Of a stretch of 64,000 nucleotides of DNA, positions 21,855 to 33,732 are shown in pieces; position 1 is the stretch's first letter; every line of letters starts with the position of its first letter. Location of the stretch: assembly GCA_022813625.1 (NCBI GenBank), contig JAKLMB010000012.1, positions 1 through 64,000 of the forward strand. The letters are read 5' to 3'. Made by a program: the position numbers and the translations under genes. The DNA comes from Aaosphaeria pasadenensis (Eukaryota; Ascomycota; Dothideomycetes; Pleosporales). Below the pieces are notes generated by a model, which had not been told where the DNA came from, did no database searches, and worked only from the letters and a program-made list of their open reading frames with translations.

Positions 21855-22740
21855 TCTGATAGTGTCAAATCAAGAACGGGTGAAGGAAGATGGTAGTCAA
21901 ATGAGAATTGTTTGAATAACTGAGCAGAGAGGACTGGCTTAGGAGGGCATGTCGAAACTCAAATATATGTATGGGGAAATCTATCCAGTATTCGCCTATA
22001 TCGGAGAGCCGCAGATAAGCGTAGGCGGGTTCAATGTTGAACTTGCCAGACGCAGGCTCTCCTGTGCCGCGATCGAAGTGCGTCCGCATCCTCTAAGAGG
22101 TCCCCGACGGCCACTTCGTTGGACAGGCGGGGAAGAAGCTTGGGAATGACAGACGACAAGGACCATACGAACCGCACATGATCGAGGTTGTAGCTGTGGA
22201 GTTGCAGTAGTGAACTAAGGGTATGATAGTGGAAGTGGAGGGGGTGGAGTGGAGTGGAGTCCATGCTAAGCAGTGGGGATATGATAGCCACATTGAGACT
22301 AGCGTCTTACTTGACGTGATTTGGTAGTTCACGTGTCACTAGTGGGCACAGAGAGATAAATACCTGACTGCATCCATCCCCCCGGTTTCCGTTCCTCCAA
22401 CCTTTCTGCATCGTCAGGTTTTATCATCGTTATCTCATCTCTCCTACTTTTCCCTCTTCCTCTCCCTCCCTCCTTCCTCGACACATTCAAACACACACAT
22501 ACGTACACATCAGTTCGTTCCCAATTGATCGTGTGCATCCTATTCACCAAATGTTGGCATGTCACCAGCATGGCCTCCCGTCGCAACACGATCAGTCTCA
22601 GATGAATCTGAACTGAGTACATAGCACGGTGGCGGTAAGCCATTATACAGGATTAATACCACAAGTTTACTCTTGCGACCGATCTCTTCTGATCATGACT
22701 TGGTGATCTACCATCTGCGACCATCAATGCGATGACTCCT

Positions 22741-22824
22741 TTGCGACAATGCCCTGAGGCAACCTTTGCGACAATGCCCTGAGGCAACCTTTGCAACAAT
22801 GCCCTGAGGCGACCTTTGCGACAA
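22741..22824. repeat. 25-bp minisatellite, 3.4 copies
   Basis: Three near-identical 25-bp units, each TTGCRACAATGCCCTGAGGC followed by RACCT, with a partial fourth. The unit length is not a multiple of three, so it is not a coding repeat. Related TTGCGACA or TGCGACAGAG motifs recur to about 23045, suggesting an older decayed array. Confidence 0.9.
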
Positions 22825-24403
22825 AAAGCCACAGCTGCCGCTGAAACCATGCGACAAATCCCAGGCCTTCACCGGCCAAATCCTTTTCGACAAATCCCAA
22901 ATTCCTTGCGACAGAGCCTTGCAAGATACTCCAGACCTCTGCGACAGAGCCTTGCAACCAAATTCTGCAACGACAGCTACCCCTGCGATTGAATAAGCCT
23001 ATCGAACAGACCCTGCGAGAGAATCTTGCGATGAATTCTTGCGGCATGTTGTTTTCTACCGAGCAACCTACCGACATGAGATCCCTAGCAAGCCACGGCG
23101 TTTATGCGACTTGCTGCACGCCTCTGCCAGTACGCCTAGCGACAGATTACCTGATCGTCGTTGTTGCTGGAAGACACGAATGCAACGCCTTCTAGTGCCA
23201 AGCTCCCGTTGATCATCATTCTTCATGAATGCATAAGTTTGGCAGAACTGCGATATCCGATGCTACCGTTCTCTCAACCACTCTGGATGAGGATTGCCTT
23301 TGCTTGTTTCCACCAATAACGGTGCGCCACGGCAGTTTTACTGCCTTGTTACCCCGCACCGCTCCGAGGCATTCGCAGTCCCAAAGAACCAAAGAATTGC
23401 CTATCTGTTGTTCCACAATATATTGGGTGTGGAAGCTGAAGAGAATCGCCGGATCAAATCTCTCAGAATGGCAAAAGATTGCGGAGCTGTTCCGCCAAAG
23501 ATATGTTTTTTTTTAGAACATACTTTCAGGCCGGATCGAGATTACAATCTGTCCGGCAGACCTACTCCATGCCATCCCTCGAGGAGTGCTCCAATGATGA
23601 AGACGGGACATATGATGCCTTATCAGTGTCGTCTATCTAAAGATCGCCCTCTACCTGCCAGAGCATCCGCGCATGCTGATCAAATCCACGATGATAGCAA
23701 GCGAGCAGTGGGAGACAGGATAACGACGATATCATTCATGATCTTGATTGGTTGATAAGGCAGGTGGTTGAAAGACAGTGGAACGAAGATATCGGTCCGA
23801 TCCTCATGCTGGGTGTTATCTGGAGCACTCCGACTCGAACTACCCCCCGCATATGCAGGACTTATCTCTATCCCCGCATTTGCGGGAGACTTTGCAAGAG
23901 CTATCGTACTCGCTTTGATAAGGCAAGAACCGAAGATGGAAGATGAAGACGCGACGCTCACTTGGCCCTAATGTTGAGAATGCGCCGTTGTGGGTTCGTT
24001 GCAGCACCAGTTGGCACTAGTCTTGCCAGATGTGGTAATCTGATCCAGAAAATACGGTAAATGGTCTGTGCGATCCAGAAGGGGCTGAAGCTAGAACGGT
24101 CCCTGATGCGGTCACGATGACAGTCGCAGGAGTACTCAGCAACGCGCGACGTACCGAACCACCAAAACAACCTCATGCAGTCGTTAGCTTGTCGCTCAGA
24201 ACCTGGACCTCTGGCACAGCTGATCGGCTTGGGCTTTGAGAACGACCTAGGATCCATGGCTCATGACGGATAGAGGGAGTCCGATTACGTTCACGCACTT
24301 GACTGGCCGTCGAATCAGGGTCGAATGAAAAGAGATGGAATTGCTTACCCCATATGGCATTGGATTCAATCCCATAGATTAGAATACCAACACCTTCGTC
24401 AGA

Positions 24404-24411
24404 GTATATAG
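24404..24411 (+). promoter_or_regulatory. Putative TATA box of the Rieske oxygenase gene
   Basis: GTATATAG lies about 150 bp upstream of the ATG at 24561. It rests on motif and position only. Confidence 0.35.
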
Positions 24412-24560
24412 AGGTCATCATGTTCGAGCGAGAAATAAGCAACACATTATTATTCGAAATCATTCACTTTCAGTGCCGCCTTATCGTCTTCCACCATATA
24501 ATCTTTGTTGCCAGATTCTTTATTCTAAAAGCATCATTGACTCTATATCACACTTTCACC

Positions 24561-25866
24561 ATGGTCACTGGCTTGATGAGATATGTCGGCCTCGGGTCCC
24601 AGACACCCATTGAGCCACCACAGAAGACAGCCATCCGTGCTCTGCCTGGAAACTGGTACACCTCAGAAGATATGTATCAGTTGGAAAGGCGCGCGATCTT
24701 TTCACGCAGATGGCTCATCCTCACACACAAATCGAGACTCCCAAATCCTGGTGATTGGCTTCGATATAAGTGCGCTGGCTACGACTTTATTGTGGCAAAG
24801 GATCGATCCGGAGAAATTCATGCTTACCACAATGTTTGCCGCCACCGAGCCTATCCCATTGTCGAACAAGATAGTGGTAATGCGAAGATCTTCTCCTGCA
24901 AATACCATGGATGGTCCTATGGATTGAAGGGCAATCTTGCAAAAGCCCCTGGCTATCAAGACCTCCAAGGATTCGACAAAAGCAAAAACAGTCTCTTCCC
25001 TATTCATGTCAGACTCGACGTGAACGGGTTTGTTTGGATCAATATGGATTCCAAAGAAGTGCCCGAAGTGACGTGGGAAGAGCAATTTGACAACGTCGAT
25101 AAACAAGAACGATACAAGGACTTCAATTTTGATGACTACGACTTCAACCACAGCTGGACAATGGAAGGCAACTTCAACTGGAAAATTTTGGCTGATAACT
25201 TTAACGAATGTTATCACTGCAAGACTACCCATCCCGATCTTCCAGATATTGCCAATCTGGAGACGTACGACGTTCATGTCAAAGCAGATCACATTCAACA
25301 CGATCCGCAAACTTCGGAAGCCCAACGCGCCGCGGGTTTAGGAATCAACTCTACTTATTATTTCCCTTATGCCTCTATGACAGTTAGGTAAGTCACTGAA
25401 TGCTCGCGGTCATCTGTGGAATCGTACTAATGTATTTTTTCGCAGTCCACACTTCATGTTCATGCAAAAGTTCATGCCCAGCGGTCCCACGAAGTCGGTC
25501 ATGTACTATGAAGTCTGGAAGAATCGAAATTCGACGGAAGAACAATTCCAGCCCCTCAACACCATCTACAAACGCGTGATGGCAGAGGATAAAGTCTTGT
25601 GCGAGCGAGCACAAGAAAACATCAACTCTGGTGTGTTCATCAATGGCGAGATGCACCCGCACATGGAGAAGGGACCCCTCTTCTTCCAGCAACGATGCAG
25701 GGAAGTCGTCATGGAACACTTCCAGCGAGAGAAGCAAGCAGGAAAGCAGATTTGGCCTGCGAAACAACAACTCGAGAAGACAGGTAACTCTGCAATCAGC
25801 AACGATGATGTTGCATTCTGCGAGGGTCTGGCTTGTGGAGATGAGAAGAGTGATCTGGAATGGTGA
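24561..25866 (+). CDS. Rieske choline/glycine-betaine monooxygenase-like oxygenase
   Basis: A predicted 415-residue non-haem iron oxygenase with exons 24561-25387 and 25446-25866. The ATG sits in a strong CACCATGG context; the open frame extends further upstream but without a family match. The Rieske [2Fe-2S] ligands are C93, H95, C113 and H116 (CRHRAYPIV…CKYHGWSYG). The mononuclear iron site is DNFNECYHCKTTH with H219 and H224. Architecture and size match plant/fungal choline monooxygenase and bacterial glycine-betaine monooxygenase (GbcA/BmoA type). It would hydroxylate an N-methyl group or the choline alcohol carbon. Choline, betaine or carnitine as substrate cannot be distinguished here. 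The divergent dimethylglycine-dehydrogenase-like gene favours glycine betaine. A reductase partner was not seen. Confidence 0.92.
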
Positions 25867-27318
25867 GCAGGCAAAGAGTTGTATGTGATTATTTCAGAAC
25901 AAGATACGGGTTCGAAGGTTCGAAGGGGCAGCTGGAACTGACTCGAAAAGAAAGCATGGTGGCTCGGATACAATAGGATTGTTCGTGACTAATTGCATAG
26001 AAGAGCGGCATCCTTACTGAAGAGAACGATTTCATATTGGACGTATTTATGGCGTTAATTGTTTTGCATGGCGTATCATATTCATTAATTATCTTTCTTT
26101 ATTAGGGTTTCAGCAGATTTATATCTTGATGACCGTAGCCTGGGTACGTAGACTATTATGCATACCTAGACTATCCAACAACAGCACGAGTGTGTCTTTC
26201 CTTTTTATTACTGGCTTTCCCTTCACACTTTCGCAATTTTCATATTTCTGCCAGATCCTGTTACGGTGACAGCCGAACTATTTATCGTAGCCTAGTGACT
26301 ATTCTAATTTTTGACAACCTTAGAGCAATTCCAATCCAGTCTCCGAATATACATAGACTCCGGAAGACTGTCTCAGGTAATGTCAGTAGTGCTGTACTTA
26401 TCCACAGATCGAAAGGAACACAATTTGCCTAGTATATAGATCAGAGTCGCGGTTACTTATCTGACTTTACATGCGTGCACTATCAAATGATGAGCTAAGA
26501 CTTGAAGTTGATACTGAGCTGTGTAGATCCAGCCCCTAGCGGTAAAGCTGCCAAGTGACCTTATCTTATGGGAAGACTACTATGAGCATTTCGTATGCTC
26601 GAGGTTTTGTCTTGGCTTCTAATTAAAAGCCCATGGCCGGCTACATGATTTGTGCTAGAATAATACCCCCTTGTTCTATAAGCAGATTCTCTGTAAAGCA
26701 CCCGGGCACGAATGGGCTATTTCTTTGAAACATTCGAACAACCGCGAGGGCCGAAGCAGTTGTCTGTCAATCCCGTTTATATGCTCCAATGTTGATCTTT
26801 GGTTGTCTAAGTCTTATCTATCTAGCAATCACTAGGCAAGGGGGTTCCCGCTCATGATATCAACTTTAGGGCGCTTGATGCCCAACGTAAATACTCTGTA
26901 CGAAGCCAACGATACATCCATGATAAGAGTAGATAAGAATGGTTGTTTTCCTAGGAAATTGTCACGTCTGATCCTATGCAGTGTTGCGCCTGAAGAAGTA
27001 GATGTTATATGAATCTGGATTGAATTTCTTCAACCTTGAAAATTTATATACAAATACTGGTTTTTCATGGTAGCTGCGACTAGAGCCGTACACTATAACC
27101 CTGCCATGTTATGGGATTGGGCGTCCAAAAAGTTCGATGCAGTATATCTACCCGAGTACCACCGAGGTGACTACACATGACGCTACCGAAACAAGCCTCA
27201 CCAAAATAACTCTACACAGATCTACCTCCAGTTCAATCACCCCATGTGAATGGTCATTTTAAATCTTGGAAAGATTTTGTAAACATGGGCAACCTGTACA
27301 TACATTGTCATGGTGGGT
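25867..27318. other. Convergent intergenic region, no gene recognised
   Basis: 1.45 kb between the Rieske gene and the convergent MFS transporter. Only short frames occur and no repeats were noted. Confidence 0.5.
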
Positions 27319-29123
27319 TCAATTCTTCAACTTCTCCACATCTATGTTCTCCAACTGAACTCCACTGGAATTGTAATCCTTGGTGGCCATCTCGGAAGCG
27401 AACGTAGTTGTTGGTTTCCAATGCGATGACTTGCGGGGTGTTGTTTCTTGCAGAAGAAGATCAACCTGCTCAAGCGAGAGGCCTGGACGACGTTAGCTCT
27501 AATTCAGTACCTAGTCAAGTATCCTCTGCACCTACCCTTAGTCTCGTAAACCAAGAAGTACGCCCACAAGAGACAAAAGCAACAGAGACCACCCCAGACG
27601 AAGAAAACCTTCGCGCCAAGATTTCCTTGATCCTTGTCGACCATATAAGGTGTTATGACGGCGATAATACAATTCCAGAACCAGTTGGACGACACAGACA
27701 TTGCGACACCTCGAGAACGCATCGGAAGGGAGAAGTGCTCCCCAACGACAACCCAACATCCCGGACCCCACGTAGAAGCGAAGAAGAATATGTAGAGACA
27801 GATGAATGCGATCTCGGCTCGAACAGTGGCTGGGTTATTTCCATCGATGGTTCCAGCTATGGCAATGATGAATTGGCATACAATCATGCCGACGGCGCCC
27901 CAAATGAGCAGTGGACGACGCCCAAATCGTTCAATGGTCCACAAAGATATTGGCGTAGAAAGCACATTAACCAAGGTCGTTATCAGAGAGATAAGGAACG
28001 GGTTTTGGATCGAACCTAGGATACAATGTCAGTCACAGACTCTCTCATCATCATTCTTAAAGACTTACCGAGGTTCTGGAAGAAAACAGTGCCAAAGTAG
28101 AAGATGAAGTTGATACCAGTCCATTGTTGCATCATCTGTGCGGAAAGACCCAGCAATGTCCGGCGCAAGTTCGAACCTGGATCACGAATAGACCCCGTGA
28201 AGCAATTGAGCCAGCTTCTAATATACCCAACGTCATATCCAATGACCTTCATCTCATATTCATGGTTCGCGACGATTTCAGTAAGCTCTTCTTCGATGTA
28301 GTCGGAGTCCTCCGGTTGTCCTCGTAGTCGTGCTAAGCTTTTCCTAGCTTTTAGAAGATTACCACGCTTAACAAAATACCGAGGTGATTCAGGCAGAAAG
28401 GCAAGCCCCAGTGCTGCCAACGAAATTAGCTGGAGATTTCGAGACGACCCAGAAATATGAGAGAATCATACCGAGTATCAGCGCCCAGACCCACTGAATT
28501 GCGATGGGGATGCGGTAGCTTGCAGAATTGTCCATGTTTTGGGTAGCATAAACAACACAACTTGCAAGGAGAATCCCGACAGTAATACAGAACTGATATC
28601 CGCTGACAATCATTCCTCTGACCTTCTTTGGTGCAATCTCAGACATATAGAGGATGATGATAGCCGATACAAATCCGACACCTAGACCGGCAATGAGCCT
28701 CCCTGCCACAAGGAGGTTGTATGCCGTCGAAGCAACTTGAAGAACCACCCCAACAGAGAGCAAGGAACACCCCGCAATGATAGTGGTGCGACGGCCAAAC
28801 AGATCTGCTAGATCTCCTGCCATAAGAGAGCCAAAGAATGTACCAGCCGACAGGATAGACACAATCAATGACTGCTTCGATGAGGGGATATGAAAACTGG
28901 CAATCTCCTGTGGGCTTGCATCTGGACCTGGGTACGGTAATCCGGCAAATTCGTGCTTGAAATAGGCCATACCCATCACTCCGCTAATATATCCCGAGTC
29001 GTATCCAAAGAATATACCACCGAAGGCTGCAAATGCGCACATCATGTAAGCCTTGAAGGTGACTGGAGCCTCGATGCGCTCGACATCGATTGGCCCGCGT
29101 GGTGAGACAGCGCCGCTAGGCAT
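27319..29123 (-). CDS. MFS sugar-type transporter
   Basis: A predicted 546-residue, 12-helix major facilitator of the sugar-porter family. Exons are 29123-28472, 28413-28069, 28015-27536 and 27482-27319. Signatures seen are GYDSGYISGVMG in helix 1, DLFGRRTT in the loop 2/3, the AGRLIAGLGVG helix, FLPESPRYFVKRG after helix 6, QQWTGINFIFYFGT in helix 7 and ERFGRRPLL. These place it with monosaccharide/quinate-type porters at the plasma membrane. The short cytosolic tail follows a penultimate intron. It is divergently paired with the DUF1479 gene across about 700 bp, so co-regulation is plausible. The substrate is not deducible. Confidence 0.93.
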
Positions 29124-29819
29124 GACTAATATTGATAGAAAGATATAAGAGAACTCTAAACAACTGAGCCTGGTGTGCAGAAGCGTATCGAATACTCAAT
29201 CAGGGGTTCACGGCATGGCTTTATAGAGCTGAGGGCCCATGGCCAGTGGCCTAAGCAATCAATCCAGAACCTGGGGTTTTCTACCATTTCCCGGATCTCC
29301 GACATATCTGGAAACAGCCAGCGGGGGGGAAAGTATGGGGAATATGGGGAAGTTCCATAGTTCGAGTAGTCGGACATTCACTTGTAATTCTCTATCTAGC
29401 CACTTATAGCATGGTGCATTCGGGTCGCAATTGACAAGTAGGGACAAGCGCAGGAATAAGTGCGGAGCTACTGTATAGAGACCCGCCGCCCATCGGTCAT
29501 ACTCCATTTGTCTTCCCCGCTCCGCATCATAGTCGCACTAAGTAAAGTGAAACAAAACAACAATTTACTGACGATGGTCGGAGATCGAATCTCAGATTCG
29601 GAGATACCGTTTTGCGCACCCACTCCGCTGCACACAGAGCATACACTTCGCTATCGCCTGTTGCCTTTGTTGTGTTGATCATCTTAGTACAATACGTTTT
29701 TGTATAGATATTGTGTAGAGCATGAATTATAAAGACCCTTTGCCTGGAGATATTTAAAAAGGGTCATCGGTTTATCAGCAATCTATTCAGGCTACTTCCG
29801 AATATCTGCAACTGCTACA
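29124..29819. other. Divergent promoter region (MFS / DUF1479)
   Basis: 696 bp between two divergent genes. It contains the perfect inverted repeat at 29586-29600 flanked by GGAGAT repeats. No gene was seen. Confidence 0.5.
29586..29600. promoter_or_regulatory. Inverted repeat in divergent promoter
   Basis: CGAATCT-C-AGATTCG, a perfect 7-bp inverted repeat with a 1-nt spacer. Each side is followed or preceded by GGAGAT, and CGG/CCG triplets lie just outside. A dimeric transcription-factor site is possible but unproven. Confidence 0.3.
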
Positions 29820-31693
29820 ATGGGTTTGGCTTCGAATACGGTCACAGCATCAAAATGCTTCAAATGTCCCACCTTTCTATCTGGACGTTGCCTAGGGAAG
29901 GTTTCACCTAGCAGGAGTAGACGACAATTAGCAACAGATGCCACCCCTTTCACGCGACGAGACAAACAGGAAGGGGATATATCATCCGTTTTCACAACGT
30001 TCTCTGGTAGGAAGGCTCAGCCACTGTCGGAGAGGTTTCGCGACCTGAAGCGCAATCTCACCGCTGGCTTTGAGGATGAGATCCAGAGATCATGGGATAA
30101 TCTAGTTGAGGTTCTGAAAGCTCGAACCGAGGAAGTGGCAACCAAACGAGATTCTGTATGTCAAGTCGAGCTGAAATCTCTTGAGTAGGCGACACATCTG
30201 ATCATAATAGATTATCCCACAAATCAATTTCACAGACATTCGAACAGGTTCCGTACATCCATCAAATATAGACGCCATTCGCCGAACTGGCGTCGCTGTT
30301 GTTCGAGGAGTTGTTCCAAGAGATCTCACTGCGACACTGCTGGCTGAAGTTCGCGAATACTTTGCAGTGAACACGTTCAAGGGATTTCCTTCCAATACAG
30401 ACAAAAAGGTAAGCGATTCGCTGCTCGTCAAGTCTGTTTGGTACTAAATGCATTCAGGTCGTTTATGAGTCTTACTGGAGTCCATCTCAGGTCAAGGCCA
30501 GGTCACATCCTAATATGCTTACTACACAATCCTGGATGAGCCAGCTATATACTGCTGGTGTGAATCAGAAAGGTCTGGGTCTCGTTAGGCAATTACATGC
30601 ACTCGTGATGGCTAACAGACTATAGTTGACTTGACAACTCCACTCTCCTATTGCGACCGAGTGCAAATTCGCCCACCGGGCGATAAACATTTCTCACTGT
30701 CTCCTCATGTGGATGGTGGTGGAGTGGAAAGGTGGGAGGATGCAGCTTATAATCATGTCTATCGCAAGATTTTTCAGGGAAAGGTACGTTGAAGTGCATT
30801 CGTTTCCTGTAGAACATGGCTGAACGTGGGAAGTGGCAAGAGTACGATCCATGGAATCTATCGGGTAGACTTGATGCAAATATGAATATGTACGACGGTC
30901 CTGGTGGCTGCTCGGTATTCCGGACATTCCAAGGCTGGCTTGGATTGTCTCAACACGGTCCTGATCAGGGTCAGTTCTGTATCCTTTAATTGTAGATCTA
31001 ATCGCTGATGAATCAAGGAACATTGGTTGTCCATCCAATCTTACAGCCCTCTACTGCATATTGGATGCTCCGGCCATTCTTCAAGCCCACTCGAAAAGGA
31101 TCCTTAGATGGGTGGAAGTTCTCCCTTGATGATGAGGACGGCAATATTCTCCTTCATGGAGCAAATCCTGGAACCGCCCAAGAACATAACCCTGATAATC
31201 ATCCTCATTTAATGCTAAGCGAAACCATGATACCATACCCAACAGTAGAGCCTGGCGATACTGGTAAATATCCCATGAAAGTATCTTGTCCAATGGTGTT
31301 GCTAATATACTTAGTTTTCTGGAGCGCGGACACCATCCATGGCACAGAGCCTGAGAATACAGGCAATGAAGATGCTTGTGTTTTTTATATTCCCGCTGTG
31401 CCATTGACCCCGAGTAATGCTGTATGTTTAAGCCTTCGTCCGATCCCGGCATTTGCGCTAACTTTTCAAAGCAATACATAGCACTACAGCGGGACTCTTT
31501 CCTGAAAGGAGTTCCCCCTCCCGATTTCCCAGGTGGAACTGGCGAGTCTACTTTCTCCGACAGAGCGAAAGTCGAGGACGTTGTAGGCGACTCCGGTAGA
31601 TCCGCAATGGGGTTAAGTCCACTCAAAGTGGATGGGCAGGGTGGAAAGCAGGAGGCACTCACGAGAGAAGTCAACAACATTCTCGGTTTCTAG
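29820..31693 (+). CDS. DUF1479 family protein (Fe/2-oxoglutarate-dioxygenase-like)
   Basis: A predicted 505-residue protein with eight exons: 29820-30155, 30211-30408, 30458-30572, 30626-30783, 30834-30969, 31018-31263, 31315-31421 and 31472-31693. Features of the DUF1479/YbiU family include RRTGVAVVRGVVP, YWSPSQVKARSHPNM and the putative iron ligands H and D in SPHVDGGGVERWED with the distal His in FWSADTIHGTEP. These resemble the double-stranded beta-helix iron site. The first 50 residues are basic and Ser-rich, possibly a mitochondrial presequence. The family is common in fungi but has no established reaction. It is divergent from the sugar-type transporter, which hints at a shared substrate or regulation. 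Confidence 0.9.
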
Positions 31694-32260
31694 ACCCGCC
31701 TGCAGCTTCTAAATTTTATTTGTGTCTGAGACCAAGATGGGTTTCCTTAGACGAATGATACGAAAAGAACGTTCCCTTATAGGCCCCATAGATGATTGTG
31801 AAGACATTGACGAGTATTGGATACACATTCTTCATCGCACTTTCACAGGCCGCTCGCTTATGCTGGGAGAATACCTGGGTCAGCAACATATGTATCATCC
31901 AATTCGACTTTAGAGAAATGCGAATGTACGAGGATCAAGCCTCTCGGGTTGATGTGTGACAAGATCTCAAGTCACAGAGTAAATACAAGCATGAGTAGAA
32001 TCATCCAAGATCATGATCAAGTACGTGTCCATCACTAAATGAATTATAAGTGTGAGAGAAGCGCGCTTCTTGGTATAAACGTCTGCATGCCAGCCTTAGT
32101 AGGCTGGCTATGCGTTAATATCTTCAAAGGAAGGTGGCCGAACGTGAGCTACAAATCGCAAGATTGGATATCTCAACTCGCCCATGAACGCCCGCAAATG
32201 CAATTTCAAAGACCTGCAATGCTCTACCATGATGTTGACTATCATTGCGCACAATCCACT
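31694..32260. other. Convergent intergenic region
   Basis: 567 bp between the ends of the DUF1479 and AP-2 mu genes. Nothing was recognised. It roughly marks the border between accessory and core genes. Confidence 0.5.
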
Positions 32261-33732
32261 TCAAAATCTGAACCAGATGTTAGCATTAAGGCTCCGGATC
32301 AAAACTAGTTGGACGTACCTAATCTCATAATTGCCTGCTCTTGTCATGTATCGTACCCATTTTACGCTACTGTAGTTGCTCTTCTCGAAAACCTTTAAAT
32401 AACGGACGAGCAAACCGGAACTTGTGAACATAAGAAGGGAAAAGCTTAGGCTCAGCGGCGGTCTACTCCATGCCTTTTGGTTTGTCATACTGGTCAGACT
32501 AGCCTCAGCGCTGAGGACAAACTCGCTCTGTCCGGTGAAACGGGGAATCTTCCACACGATGTTGTTGTGCTCTGGTTCATACTTTGCCTTGCCTTGGCTC
32601 GTACGCTCCGTAATACGTGCGGTATTTAGAGGTGTGGGGATTCGAACGACAACGTTGGTAGCGAAGAGTTTTGAGCCGTAATTTGCACGAATGGCGATGC
32701 TGTACTCAACCTTTGTCTTCCCTATCTCGTTGACAATTGCGTGTACCTTGAACGGCAAATTGACGTTCTCTGTGGCACGGTATCTCATCAATTCGAATTC
32801 TCCGTCGGGCGGGATGAAAGAGATGATCCTATCAGTATCGAATTTCCCAAGCTTTACACACTGGTGAAATTGGCAGTCTTCTAATGTCACACTTCCTGCA
32901 GCTGCTCGTGTTGCTTTTGCGCCCGCCCTGTTCCCGCTGGGTTGTTGAAGATTGTCCTCTCCAAGCGTCAACCGATCGTTGAGGCCGAATTTGCACTCGG
33001 GGGTGCCAGAGAGATAAGCGCGCATGACAATCTGACCATTCACATCGGCTCTAAGGACAGTCCCGGTGGCAGACATCAAAAGATTCACATCCTCAATAAC
33101 GTCGACGAAAGCCTCATTCTTTCGGTATTTGATATCGGCGCGCCGCCAGGAAAGAGCACCTGTTGCCTGCATGGTGATTTTGGAAGAGTCCTCCTACGCC
33201 TTGTTAGCTCGATGCCTGGGTTACTTCTGTTCCTAGATAGCGTCCGTACCATTGCCCGTTCTGATTTCACTCCTTCCGTGGTAATATACATCTTCAGGGT
33301 GTCGGTTTCGGTGTTCTGCGGGTATCCGAAATCCAGTATCTCTGAATCATTGTATCAGCGCAAGCTTCAATGCCCTGTTAGGTGCATCTACGCACCATCC
33401 AAAAGTTCATATACAAGCACAAAGTTATTCTTGACGGCTTCCTCATCGAATTTCCCAAAGTATGCCTTTCCCAGTCCCACCAACCGATATAGGAACTCAA
33501 ACACCAATGCCGCATTTGCGTTGCTCTTCGTTACGGCCACCAAATATATGTTCTCGTGTTTTACATGGCTGAAAGTCGTAGATCCTAGGGTGAGAATAGG
33601 AGAGCGAACTTGAGCGTTGGAGATGACTTGAATGCGGAAAACGTCGGCGAGCCGCGGGCGGCAGTCATTACGGAAAGCGCGGAAGATGAGATTCTCCCCT
33701 TTCTGATTGAAAATCAATATACCGGAAAGCAT
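32261..33732 (-). CDS. APM4: AP-2 adaptor complex subunit mu
   Basis: A predicted 436-residue medium chain of the AP-2 clathrin adaptor, which recognises cargo tyrosine signals at the plasma membrane during endocytosis. Exons are 33732-33396, 33341-33250, 33193-32319 and 32267-32261. The N-terminal longin-like domain starts MLSGILIFNQKGE and includes SHVKHENIYLVAV and FDEEAVKNNFVLVYELLD. The mu-homology domain begins about residue 170 (LSWRRADIKYRKNEAFVDVI) and ends VKWVRYMTRAGNYEIRF. The last intron splits the penultimate Arg codon, leaving only 7 nt (R-F-stop) in the final exon. The strong match over the full length makes this assignment secure. Confidence 0.97.

Larger units (their letters stand above)
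21855..24560. other. Divergent intergenic region with minisatellite
   Basis: 2.7 kb between the two divergent amine-catabolism genes, presumably holding both promoters. The centre carries a 25-bp minisatellite and a wider field of degenerate GCGACA motifs (about 22700-23050). The frames at 23229-23755 and 23680-24257 show no recognisable family. Confidence 0.5.

Noticed and set aside
23229..24257. Candidate gene or transposon relic between the betaine genes
   Set aside because: Frames on both strands lack recognisable domains, and no terminal repeats or target-site duplications were seen.
24702..25325. Minus-strand 207-codon frame
   Set aside because: Antisense to the Rieske oxygenase exon 1 with its complete metal-binding motifs.
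27408..28019. Plus-strand 203-codon frame
   Set aside because: It is antisense to the MFS transporter, whose minus-strand exons and motifs explain the sequence.
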